This document shows, piece by piece, positions 24,701 to 33,033 of a stretch of DNA of 33,323 nt (within the stretch, counting starts at the first letter, position 1; every line of letters begins with the position of its first letter). Under the pieces are notes generated by a model, which worked only from the letters and a program-made list of their open reading frames with translations, had not been told where the DNA came from and did not search any database. A program made the position numbers and the translations under genes. The stretch comes from JBOHBN01 sp050698355 (lineage in GTDB: Bacteria; Actinomycetota; Actinomycetes; Streptosporangiales; WHST01). The stretch covers positions 1 through 33,323 of the forward strand of contig JBOHBN010000007.1 in assembly GCA_050698355.1 (NCBI GenBank), given 5' to 3'.

Positions 24701-26622
24701 GCCTCGCAGAACAGCTTGTTGAGCTTAGCCTCTGGGATGTCGCCGACCGGCCGGTAGCGCAGGCCGAAGTCGTAGACCCACGCCGTAGAAGTACCCGCCC
24801 GCTCGATGCGGTACGGGCGCTCGTCCGTCACCTCCGCGCCGAGACTCTGCAGCAGCGGCAGCACATCGGTGAGCGACATGGCATCGCCGGTGCGGTAGAT
24901 CTTCAGGCGGCGCTCGCCCGGCCCGGCGTCGTACGGCTCGTACAGGTTGAGCTCGATGTCTCCGGCCCCGGGCACGCTCTCGAGCCTGCGCAGGTCGGCG
25001 ACGCCGGTGCGCGCGGGGAAGTCCTCCTTGTACGCCTCGGGGAAACTGCCCTGGTAGGCGTCGATGAGCTCGCCCGCGCGCGCCTCACCGCACTCCCTGC
25101 GCACGGCGTCGGCGAGGTCCTCTTCCCACGTCCTGATCGCGTCGACGAGCCGGGTCTCGATCGGGTCCGGGTCGACGTCGGGAATCGCCTCCCCTGAGGG
25201 CGCCCGCACCACGATGTGCAGCCGCGCGAGCGACGATTCGCCAACGCTGGCGCTGTAGTCGGCGCTCTCCCCGCCCAGGGACTGCCGCAGGATCCGCTCG
25301 ATCCGCTCGCGTACGGCCGTGGTGTACCTGTCGCGGGGCAGGTACACAAGGCAGGACATGAAGCGGCCGTAGTCGTCGCGCCGCAGGAACAGCTTCAGGC
25401 GGCGCCGCTCGCGCAGGTTGAGCACGCCGACCACGATCGGGTAGAGCTGGTCGATCTCGGTCTGGAACAGCTCGTCGCGCGGGTAGTTCTCCAGGATCTC
25501 CAGCAGGTTCTTGCCGTCGTGGCTGTCGGGCGAGAGCTCCGAGCGCGCGAGCACCTCCTGGTACTTCTTGCGCAGCACGGGGATACGCACGATGCTGTCG
25601 CTGTACGCTTGGTGGGTGAGCAGGCCCAGGAACCTGCGCTCACCGATCACCCGGCCGGCCTCGTCGAACTTCTTCACCCCGATGTAGTCGAGGTACGAGC
25701 TGCGGTGCACGGTCGAGCGCGAGTTCGCCTTGGTGATGAACAGAATCCGCGGGTCGCGGGCGCGCGAGCGCACCGCCGGCGGGAGCTTGGCGAAGCTGCG
25801 CGAGGCGGGCCGGTCGGCACGCAGGATGCCCAGGCCGCTGCCGGGAAGGCCATGCAGAACGTCCTCGCCGTCCTGGGTGTCGAGGCCGTACTCGCGGTAG
25901 CCGAGGAACGTGAAGTGCTCGTCGGCGAGCCAGCGCATCAGCTCGACCGCCTCCGGCACCTCCTCGCGCAGACCCTCCGGCGGGTCGGCGGAAAGGTCCT
26001 CGGCGAGCGACAGCATCGTCCGGCGCATGCGCGGCCAGTCCTCCACCGACTCCCGTACGTTGCGCAGGACGCGGTTCATGCCCTCCTGCAGGCGCTCGCG
26101 GGTCTCCTCCTCGTCACGACGGTCAACCTCGATGTGCATCCACGACTCGAGCACCGCGTCCTCCGGGCCCTCGCCGGGATCCTGGCTGTCGCACACCTCG
26201 AGCAGCTCGCCCTGCAGGTTGCGCCGTACCCACAGCTGGGGGTGGACGATGAGGTGGATGCCGAGGTCCTGGCGCAGCAGCTCCATGCGTACGGAGTCGA
26301 CGAGAAACGGCATGTCCTCGGTGATGATCTCCACCACCGAGTGCCCGCACTCCCAGCCGTTGGAGTCCTGCGTCGGGGTGTAGACCCGTACGAGCGTGCG
26401 CGCCTCGGGACGGACCCGCGCCAGCTGGCGGTGCGCGACCGCGGCGCCGAACACGTCGACCGGATCGCGGGATACGAGGTCCTCGGCCGGCAGGTGCTGG
26501 TAGTACAGCCGCAGGAACCGGTCCAGCTCGGCGCGCGACTCGTGCCCGCTGGATGCCTTCTGCCCCCGCTCGGCGGCGCGGTCGAGCAGGTCGCTCTTCG
26601 CATCCTCGAGCTTGTCGCGCAT
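21736..26622 (-). CDS. NAD-specific glutamate dehydrogenase, large (180-kDa) class
   Basis: A 1,628-residue protein of the bacterial large NAD-GDH family, first described in Streptomyces clavuligerus and Pseudomonas. The long N-terminal regulatory part (about 1-720, with [29 protein letters not shown]) is followed by the catalytic core: [44 protein letters not shown] near 825-865, then [66 protein letters not shown] lies near 1140-1185, and a helical C-terminal region ends the protein. It oxidises glutamate to 2-oxoglutarate and ammonium, feeding amino acids into the TCA cycle. GGAGGGG lies before ATG 26622. pruA, which makes glutamate, is 1.5 kb away. No frameshift seen. Confidence 0.97.
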   Translation of the reverse strand: [1628 protein letters not shown]

Positions 26623-26703
26623 GACGCCACCCCTCCGCTATGACCCGACTCTCCTGCCGACCGTAACCCACCCGGCTACGGCTCGGGAGATGTGTCGTCG
26701 CGG

Positions 26704-26709
26704 TAACGT
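26704..26709 (+). promoter_or_regulatory. Candidate -10 box for a leaderless transcript
   Basis: TAACGT (26704-26709) lies 7 nt before ATG 26717, so transcription would begin at or next to that ATG. No convincing -35 hexamer is seen about 17 nt upstream. The rest of 26623-26757 is the divergent spacer shared with the GDH gene. Confidence 0.4.
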
Positions 26710-26716
26710 GCTGACC

Positions 26717-26761
26717 ATGAACCGCATCCGACAGGTGGCCCTGGCAAGGCCCGTCGGGTGA
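26717..26761 (+). CDS. Possible 14-residue leader peptide (uORF)
   Basis: ATG 26717 opens a 14-codon frame, MNRIRQVALARPVG. Its TGA (26759-26761) overlaps the GTG start (26758-26760) of the MFS transporter. A -10 box 7 nt upstream would make it leaderless. The transporter GTG has no Shine-Dalgarno of its own, so translation by reinitiation after this uORF is plausible. Short frames also arise by chance, hence low confidence. I recognise no arrest motif in the peptide. Confidence 0.35.
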   Translation: MNRIRQVALARPVG

Positions 26762-28161
26762 GATCGGGGCGCCTGTCGACCGGCTGGGGCGCACTGGCGG
26801 TGCTGCTCGTAGCGGACATGATCTACGGGTTCCAGCAGACCGCGATCACCCCCGCCCTTCCCGTCGTCCAAGACGACCTCGGCGCCTCCCGCGAGTGGAC
26901 GGTCTGGCTGTTCTCCGGCTACCTGATCGTGGCGTCGGTCGCGCCGGTCTTCTTGGGCAAGCTCGCCGACCGTGCCGGCAAGGTACGGGTGTACCTCGCC
27001 GCGCTCGCGGTGTTCCTCGTGGGCAGCGTCGGAGCGGCCGTCTCACCGACCATCCAGCTCGTGGTGCTGTGTCGCCTCGTCCAGGGCGTTGGCGGCGTCG
27101 TGTTCCCGCTGAGCTTCGCGATCGTCACCGAGCTGCTCCCGCGCAACAAGGTGGGCAAGGGCATCGGGATCCTCACCGGGAGCTTCGGGCTCGGCTCGCT
27201 CATCGGCTTCCCGCTCGGTGGACTGATCACCGAGGTGCTGTCGTGGCGATGGATCTTCGGCGTGGGGGCCATCGCCCTGGCCATGGCGATCGGCCTGGTC
27301 AGGTTTACCGTCCCGAGGGTCGCCGAACGCGTACCGCGCCGCCTCGACACGCCGGGTGCCCTGCTGTTCGGCAGCACGATGGCCGCGTTGATCCTGGCGC
27401 TCACCGAGGGCCCGCAGCGGGGTTGGGCGTCGCCGCTCACGCTCGCCATGTTCGCGATCGCCGTGATTGCGGCCATCGGCTGGTACTTCCGCGAGATGTC
27501 CACCGCGGAGCCGCTGATGGACCTGCGGGTGCTGGCGTCGCGCCGCGTGCTGTTCACCAACATCACCTCGCTGCTCAGCGGGTACGCCGGGTTCGGCGTG
27601 AACCTGCTGCTGCCGTTCCTGCTCACCGGCATGGCGAAGGGCACGGTGTTCGCCGCGGCAGGCCTGGGTGCCGGGCCGCTGCTGACGGGTCTGGCCCTCG
27701 TGCCGCGCGCGCTCGGCCAGGCGGTCGGTGCCCCGCTGACCGGCCCGCTGGCACGGTTCCTCGGTCCGGGACGCGCATTCTGCACAGGCATGGTGTTCGT
27801 CGCCGCTGCCGGTGCCGGCCTGGCGTTCTGGCGCAGCCAGCTGTGGATGATCCTCATCGAGCTCACGGTGCTCGGGCTCGGGTTCGGGCTCGCGATCAGC
27901 CTGAGCGGGACCATCGTCGCGCTCGCCGCGCGTCCGGGCGAGACCGCGATCGCGACCTCCATAACCTCGGTGCTGCGGCGCGCCGGCGGTGGCATCGGCG
28001 GCCAGATCTCGATCGCGCTGCTCGCGGCCCTCGCCATGCCGAACGGCGACCCGGAACCGGAAGCGTTCACCGTGGCGTTCGCGACGTCCGCGGCGGCCGG
28101 CCTCATCGGCGCTGCCACCGCCCTGTTCGCCGTACCGCCCGAACGGACGCGCCAGCCGTAG
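26758..28161 (+). CDS. MFS transporter (DHA2-like, about 14 helices)
   Basis: A 467-residue major facilitator with about 14 hydrophobic segments. Motif A is GKLADRAGKVRVYLAALAVF, and the antiporter motif C region lies around GLGSLIGFPLGGLITEVLSWRWIF. Helix 1 carries ADMIYGFQQTAITPALPVVQDDL, typical of EmrB/QacA-type drug exporters. It probably exports a drug-like or metabolic compound using protons. GTG 26758 lacks a ribosome site and overlaps the stop of a possible leader frame. Convergent with pruA, stops 14 nt apart. Substrate unknown. Confidence 0.9.
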   Translation: MRSGRLSTGWGALAVLLVADMIYGFQQTAITPALPVVQDDLGASREWTVWLFSGYLIVASVAPVFLGKLADRAGKVRVYLAALAVFLVGSVGAAVSPTIQLVVLCRLVQGVGGVVFPLSFAIVTELLPRNKVGKGIGILTGSFGLGSLIGFPLGGLITEVLSWRWIFGVGAIALAMAIGLVRFTVPRVAERVPRRLDTPGALLFGSTMAALILALTEGPQRGWASPLTLAMFAIAVIAAIGWYFREMSTAEPLMDLRVLASRRVLFTNITSLLSGYAGFGVNLLLPFLLTGMAKGTVFAAAGLGAGPLLTGLALVPRALGQAVGAPLTGPLARFLGPGRAFCTGMVFVAAAGAGLAFWRSQLWMILIELTVLGLGFGLAISLSGTIVALAARPGETAIATSITSVLRRAGGGIGGQISIALLAALAMPNGDPEPEAFTVAFATSAAAGLIGAATALFAVPPERTRQP

Positions 28162-28175
28162 CCGTCGACCAGGTG

Positions 28176-29804
28176 TCAGCCCATGTGCGGGTAGCGGTAG
28201 TCGGTCGGCGGCACGAACGTCTCCTTGATCGACCGCGCGCTCACCCACCGAGCCAGGTTCAGCGGGGAGCCGGCCTTGTCGTTAGTGCCGCTCGCGCGGC
28301 TACCGCCGAACGGCTGCTGGCCGACGATCGACCCTGTTGGCTTGTCGTTGATGTAGAAGTTGCCCGCGGAGTACCGGAAGGTGTCGGCCAGCCGGGCGAT
28401 CGCGGCGCGGTCGGTGCCGACGACGCCGCCGGTCAGCGCGTACGGCGCCGCGTCCGCTGCCTGCGCCGCGACGTCCTCCCAGGCACCGTCGTCGTACACG
28501 TGCACGCCGAGGATCGGGCCGAAGTACTCGGTGGTGAACATCTCGTGGCCCGGGTCGCCGCTCTCCACGACCGTCGGGCGGACGAAGTAACCCTCGCTGT
28601 CGTCGGCCTCGCCGCCGACGAGCACCGACGCCGACCCTGCGCCCCTGATCCGGCCGAGCGCGTCGGTGAGCCGTGCGTACGACCGGTCGTCGATCACCGC
28701 GCCCATGAACGTGGACAGGTCCGCGGTCACGTCGCCCATCGAGAGCGAGCGCACCTCGTCAAGCAGGTCGTCGCGCAGCCGGTTCCACAGCGACCGCGGC
28801 ACGTACGCGCGGGACGCCGCCGAGCACTTCTGCCCCTGGTATTCAAACGCGCCGCGCGTCAGCATCACCCGCAGCGAGTCGACGTCCGCCGACGGGTGCG
28901 CGAACACGAAGTCCTTGCCGCCCGTCTCGCCGACGATGCGCGGGTACTGCCGGTACGCCTCGATGTTCTCCCCGATCGTGCGCCACAGCGTCTGGAACGT
29001 ACGCACAGAACCGGTGAAGTGCACCCCGCCAAGGCCCGGGTCGCGCAGCGCGGCGGTGTCCAGCGCGGTGCCGTCGCCGGTCACCAGGTTGATCACACCG
29101 GGCGGCAGGCCCGCCGCCTCCAAGAGGCGCATCGTGTAGTGCGCCGCCATCGCCTGCGTCGTGGACGGCTTCCAGATCACCGTGTTGCCCATCAGCGCCG
29201 GCGCCGTGGGCAGGTTGCCCGCGATCGCGGTGAAGTTGAACGGCGTGATCGCCGTGACGAACCCGTCCAGCGGCCGGTACTCCATCCGGTTCCACACCCC
29301 GCGCACCGACAGCGGCTGCTGCTGGAACAGCTGGTGCGCGAAGTGCACGTTGAACCGCCAGAAGTCGATCAGCTCGCAGGCCGCGTCGACCTCGGCCTGC
29401 TGCACCGACTTGGACTGGCCCAGCATGGTCGCGGCGTTGACCGTCGGCCGCCACGGGCCGGCGAGAAGGGCGGCCGCGCGCAGGAAGATCGCGGCGCGGT
29501 CGTCGAACGACATCACCTGCCACTCCGGTGCCGCCCGCTTCGCCGCGGTCACCGCAGCGCGCACGTCGTCGGCCGTGGCGTTGCCCGTCACACCGAGCAC
29601 GTGGTGCCGGTTGTGCGGCTGGACGACGTCGATCGGCTCGCCGCCACCCATCCGCTCCGCACCGTCGATCGTCATGGTCAGCTCGTGCCGGCTGCCGGCG
29701 AGCTCCTTGATGCGCGACTCCAGCGACGCCCGTTCGGCGCTTCCCGGCGCGTACGAGAGCACCGGCTCGTTGGTGGCTTCGGGTACGGCGGTCACAGCAT
29801 CCAT
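28176..29804 (-). CDS. pruA: L-glutamate gamma-semialdehyde (P5C) dehydrogenase
   Basis: A 542-residue aldehyde dehydrogenase of the P5CDH class, the usual length for the stand-alone enzyme. Visible are RMEYRPLDGFVTAITPFNFTAIAGNLPTAPALMGNTVIWKPS, GGVHFTGSVRTFQTLW, the Glu in IVGETGGKDFVFAH, and the nucleophile Cys327 in YQGQKCSAASRAY. The tail has NFYINDKPTGSIVGQQPFGGSRASGTNDKAGSP. It oxidises glutamate semialdehyde, from proline or arginine, to glutamate with NAD. ATG 29804 has GAGG upstream and gives the family N-terminus. No proline dehydrogenase (putB) gene is adjacent, which is unusual but not rare. Confidence 0.96.
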   Translation of the reverse strand: MDAVTAVPEATNEPVLSYAPGSAERASLESRIKELAGSRHELTMTIDGAERMGGGEPIDVVQPHNRHHVLGVTGNATADDVRAAVTAAKRAAPEWQVMSFDDRAAIFLRAAALLAGPWRPTVNAATMLGQSKSVQQAEVDAACELIDFWRFNVHFAHQLFQQQPLSVRGVWNRMEYRPLDGFVTAITPFNFTAIAGNLPTAPALMGNTVIWKPSTTQAMAAHYTMRLLEAAGLPPGVINLVTGDGTALDTAALRDPGLGGVHFTGSVRTFQTLWRTIGENIEAYRQYPRIVGETGGKDFVFAHPSADVDSLRVMLTRGAFEYQGQKCSAASRAYVPRSLWNRLRDDLLDEVRSLSMGDVTADLSTFMGAVIDDRSYARLTDALGRIRGAGSASVLVGGEADDSEGYFVRPTVVESGDPGHEMFTTEYFGPILGVHVYDDGAWEDVAAQAADAAPYALTGGVVGTDRAAIARLADTFRYSAGNFYINDKPTGSIVGQQPFGGSRASGTNDKAGSPLNLARWVSARSIKETFVPPTDYRYPHMG

Positions 29805-29855
29805 GGCAGCCTCACACGTACGTAGGTGTCGTCGACTCCCACCGACCATAGCCGG

Positions 29856-31052
29856 TCAGCGGATGGCCGCGCGGTGCGCGGCGGTGAGGTGGTACGCGAG
29901 CAGCAGCGCCACCAGCGCGGCGATGACCAGCACGGTGACGGGCAGCGTGAGCAGCTGCGCTCCTGCCGCCGCCAGCAGCACCAGCACGGCGGTGACCGCG
30001 ATGAGTACAGCACCGGCGCGCGTCTCGCCCCGCGTGGGTGCGGTGAGCAGTCCAAGCACCAGCAGGTAGACGGCCACCGGGATCGCCACGGTGAACGCCG
30101 CGAACACCGGCGCCTTCGCCGCCCCGTGGCTCAGCGCCTCGATCACCACCTGCAGGCCCGCGCCGACGCCGGCGACGGCGGCGAACAGGAAGTAGTGGCC
30201 GTACCCCCAGGCGAGGGCCACGTACAGCGAACGCGAGATATCCGCCGATCCCGAGTGCTTGAAGTACGCCCACCACAGCCCGAACACCAGCGCCAGGCCG
30301 CCCGCGGCGGCCGTGAGCAGCCCGTTCGAGGTGGCCTCGGCGGCGATCGCCTCCTGCACGGCCGCGGCGATGGCGGCGACGACCTCGCCGAGGACGATGA
30401 TGGTGAACAGCCCGTACCGTTCGCTGATGTGCCCCGGGTGCCAGGACGTCGGACGGCCGCGGAACTCCGCCCACACCGGCACCGCCAGCTCGGCGGCCAC
30501 CAGGACCGGGAGGCCGATCTGGCCGGCGAGGCCCGGTAGCCACAGCCACCCGACCCAGCATGCCTGCACCACGGCGATCCCGACGGCGTACCGCAGCGTG
30601 CATGACCGGCTCTCGGGATGCTCGCGGGCGGCCCGCAGCCACTGACCGACCAGCGCCACGCGCATCACGACGTACCCGGCGATCGGGACGGTGAAGTCGA
30701 AGTGCTCGAACCCCGCCGGGACGCCGGCGGCGAGCACCAGCACCCCGCCCATCTGCAGCAACGTCAGCAACCGGTACAGCACGTCGTCGGTGTCGTACGC
30801 GGACGCGAACCAGGTGAAGTTCATCCACGCCCACCAGATCGCGAAGAAGACGATCCCGTACGCGGTTAGCGCATGGCCGATGTGCCCGGCGCCGAGCGCG
30901 TGGTGGAGCTGCGCGGAGGCCTGAGCCACGGCGACCACGAACGTCAGGTCGAACAGCAGCTCCAGCGGGGTGGAGGCACGGTGCTCCTCGGCGGGGTCGC
31001 GGCCCGCCATCCGCCGCCGCCACGGCTGCACCAAGAGAGACCCGTCACTCAT
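29856..31052 (-). CDS. Low temperature requirement A (LtrA)-like membrane protein
   Basis: A 398-residue protein with about eleven membrane helices. LtrA signs are STPLELLFDLTFVVAVAQASAQLHH near the start, AIWWAWMNFTWFASAYDTDDVLYRLLTL, and HISERYGLFTIIVLGEVVAAIA in the middle. LtrA was named from a cold-sensitive Listeria mutant; its molecular role is unknown. ATG 31052 is preceded by GGGGGTGG. It is divergent from the methyltransferase gene, with 69 bp between. Confidence 0.9.
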   Translation of the reverse strand: MSDGSLLVQPWRRRMAGRDPAEEHRASTPLELLFDLTFVVAVAQASAQLHHALGAGHIGHALTAYGIVFFAIWWAWMNFTWFASAYDTDDVLYRLLTLLQMGGVLVLAAGVPAGFEHFDFTVPIAGYVVMRVALVGQWLRAAREHPESRSCTLRYAVGIAVVQACWVGWLWLPGLAGQIGLPVLVAAELAVPVWAEFRGRPTSWHPGHISERYGLFTIIVLGEVVAAIAAAVQEAIAAEATSNGLLTAAAGGLALVFGLWWAYFKHSGSADISRSLYVALAWGYGHYFLFAAVAGVGAGLQVVIEALSHGAAKAPVFAAFTVAIPVAVYLLVLGLLTAPTRGETRAGAVLIAVTAVLVLLAAAGAQLLTLPVTVLVIAALVALLLAYHLTAAHRAAIR

Positions 31053-31121
31053 ACTCGACCACCCCCAGCCGCTGAGGATATTCGGTGGCGGCATCGCAAA
31101 GGGGTCTGAGACGTTCGGGGC

Positions 31122-31886
31122 ATGTCGCGGACGTTCGAGCAGTTGCTGGAGGAGGCGGAGTCGGCGCCGGCGGAGGGCTGGGACTTCTCCTGGCTCGAGG
31201 GGCGCGCCACCGAGGAGCGGCCGTCGTGGCGCTACCAGCGCCAGATGAGCGAACGGCTGGCGGGGGCCTCTGCCGCGCTCGACGTCCAGACCGGCGGGGG
31301 CGAGGTGCTGGCCGAGGCGTTGTCGCTGCCGGCGACGATGGTGGCGACGGAGTCGTGGCCGCCCAACGTAGCGAAGGCCACCCGCCTGCTGCATCCGCTC
31401 GGCGCGGTGGTTGTCGCGGACAGCGACGAGCCGCCGCTGCCGTTCGCCGACGCCGCCTTCGACCTGGTGACCAGCCGCCATCCCGTACGGCCGTGGTGGC
31501 AGGAGATCGCTCGCGTCCTCGTCCCCGGCGGCACGTACCTCGCGCAACATGTGGGTCCGGCCAGCGCCTTCGAGCTGGTGGAGTACTTCCTCGGCCCGCA
31601 GCCGCCGGAGATCAAGCAGCGCCGCCACCCCGACAACGAGAGCGCGGAAGCCACGGCGGCGTGTCTCGTCATCCACGACCTGCGCCTCGAGTCGCTGCGG
31701 ATGGAGTTCTTCGACGTCGGCGCGGTGGTGTACTTCCTGCGCAAGGTGATCTGGATGGTTCCCGGGTTCTCCGTCGAGCGCTACCGCGACCGGCTGCGAC
31801 AGCTGCACGACCGGATCGGGGCCGAGGGCTCGTTCGTCGCGCACTCGACCCGCGTCCTCTTCGACGCGCACAAACCCATCACCTGA
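31122..31886 (+). CDS. Class I SAM-dependent methyltransferase
   Basis: A 254-residue Rossmann-fold methyltransferase. Motif I is ALDVQTGGGEVLAEAL (usual LDxGTGGG, here Gln in place of the small residue before Thr). The acidic end of strand 2 is in VATESWPPNVAKA, PFADAAFDLVTSRHP is motif II, and EIARVLVPGGTYLAQHVG is motif III. ATG 31122 has only CGGGG nearby. The substrate cannot be called; the N-terminal WDFSWLEGRATEERPSWRY is typical of an actinobacterial subgroup. Its end is 37 bp from the convergent ChaA fragment. Confidence 0.88.
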   Translation: MSRTFEQLLEEAESAPAEGWDFSWLEGRATEERPSWRYQRQMSERLAGASAALDVQTGGGEVLAEALSLPATMVATESWPPNVAKATRLLHPLGAVVVADSDEPPLPFADAAFDLVTSRHPVRPWWQEIARVLVPGGTYLAQHVGPASAFELVEYFLGPQPPEIKQRRHPDNESAEATAACLVIHDLRLESLRMEFFDVGAVVYFLRKVIWMVPGFSVERYRDRLRQLHDRIGAEGSFVAHSTRVLFDAHKPIT

Positions 31887-31923
31887 AGCGGTCCCCCAGG
31901 AAACCCGTTCGACGGCTTGTACG

Positions 31924-32352
31924 TCAGGGATTGATCGCGAGGAAGAGGAAGGCGGCCAGCAGGACCAGGTGGATGCCGCCCTGCAGCCGGGTCGCCCTGC
32001 CGGGGACGACGGTGAGCGTGCCGACCACCATCGTCACGGTGAGCAGCACGATCTGGGTGGGACTCAGCCCGAGCAGCAGCGGCCCCTCCAGCCACATCGA
32101 CGCGGCGGCGAGCACTGGGATGGTCAGGCCGATGCTGGCCATCGCCGACCCGAGACCGAGGTTGAGGCTGATCTGCACCCGGTCGCGCAGGGCCGCGCGT
32201 ACGGCGGTCACAGTCTCAGGCAGGAGAACCAGGAGTGCGATCACCACGCCGGCGAAGGATTGGGGGAGGCTGGCGACGCGAAGCCCGGACTCGATCGCCG
32301 GCGAGACCACTTTGGCCAAGCCGACGACCGCGACAAGGCTCAACAGCAACAA
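31924..32352 (-). CDS. ChaA-type Ca2+/H+ antiporter, C-terminal half
   Basis: A 142-residue fragment carrying the second CaCA repeat: PQSFAGVVIALLVLLPETVTAVRAALRDRVQISLNLGLGSAMASIGLTIP, then further helices ending VPGRATRLQGGIHLVLLAAFLFLAINP. It lies in the same frame as the N-terminal half (32389-33033), separated by one TGA (32391-32389) and 12 sense codons. Separate translation is possible: GGAG (32363-32360) lies 7 nt before TTG 32352. Without readthrough or reinitiation this part would be silent. It could be a working half of a two-chain exchanger, a pseudogene part, or a base error. Confidence 0.75.
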   Translation of the reverse strand: MLLLSLVAVVGLAKVVSPAIESGLRVASLPQSFAGVVIALLVLLPETVTAVRAALRDRVQISLNLGLGSAMASIGLTIPVLAAASMWLEGPLLLGLSPTQIVLLTVTMVVGTLTVVPGRATRLQGGIHLVLLAAFLFLAINP

Positions 32353-32388
32353 CGCGAGGCTCCGGATCCCGGCGCTCGGCGCGGGTGG

Positions 32389-33033
32389 TCACGCGTGCTC
32401 CTCGGCGCTGGTGCCGTGCTTGATGTCGTTGACCGGCAGGAAGAAGTCGCGATGCCGGATGTTCTGGGTGACCACGAACATTACGTACACCACCAGCGAT
32501 GTGACAGCCGCGAACGCGAGCTGCGCGGGCGAGAACTGCGGTCCCGGCGTGCCCAGGGTGAACCGCGGCAGAACCAGGCTCAGTGTCGCCAGGACAGCGA
32601 CGGTCGCGAGCGCCGCACCCGTTCCCTCCGCGTGGAACACCGCGAGACGGAACCGCGTCGACGCCGCGACGAGCGAGAGCCCGACGATCCCGTTGCAGGT
32701 GATCATCACTGCGGCGAACACCGTGTCCCGGGCCAGGGTGTCCGCATTCGGCCCGCCAGACACCATGAGGGTCACGATCAGGCCGACCTCGATCACGGTG
32801 ACGGCAACGGCAAGGATCAGGGATCCGAACGGTTCGCCGACCCAATGGGCGACCACCTCGGCGTGCTCGACCGCGGCGAGCACGGCCGCGATGAGCAGCA
32901 CCCCCACGATGACGAGGATCGCCACACCCAGATGGCGGCCCCACGTGAGCAACAGCACGACGATCGCGAGCACGGGCAGCGCGACCGACCACCGGCCCAG
33001 CAGCGAGCGGACGGCGCCGACGGCGGAATACAT
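32389..33033 (-). CDS. ChaA-type Ca2+/H+ antiporter, N-terminal half ending at UGA
   Basis: A 214-residue protein with about seven helices. It holds the first CaCA repeat (AEVVAHWVGEPFGSLILAVAVTVIEVGLIVTLMV) and continues to VTQNIRHRDFFLPVNDIKHG, then SAEEHA and a stop. ChaA proteins are single chains of about 370 residues. Here one in-frame TGA ends the chain in the hydrophilic loop between the two repeats. ATG 33033 is preceded by GGGAG and gives a family-like start; GTG 33057 is an alternative. CaCA exchangers need both repeats for the ion site, so this half alone should not transport unless paired with the other. Confidence 0.8.
   Translation of the reverse strand: MYSAVGAVRSLLGRWSVALPVLAIVVLLLTWGRHLGVAILVIVGVLLIAAVLAAVEHAEVVAHWVGEPFGSLILAVAVTVIEVGLIVTLMVSGGPNADTLARDTVFAAVMITCNGIVGLSLVAASTRFRLAVFHAEGTGAALATVAVLATLSLVLPRFTLGTPGPQFSPAQLAFAAVTSLVVYVMFVVTQNIRHRDFFLPVNDIKHGTSAEEHA

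Noticed and set aside
23578..25197. 539-codon + strand frame opposite the GDH gene
   Set aside because: No recognisable domain, Val/Asp/Arg-rich complement of the highly conserved GDH core.
31887..31923. Hairpin between the methyltransferase and the ChaA fragment
   Set aside because: Only a 4-bp CCGT/ACGG stem can be found, too weak to call a terminator.
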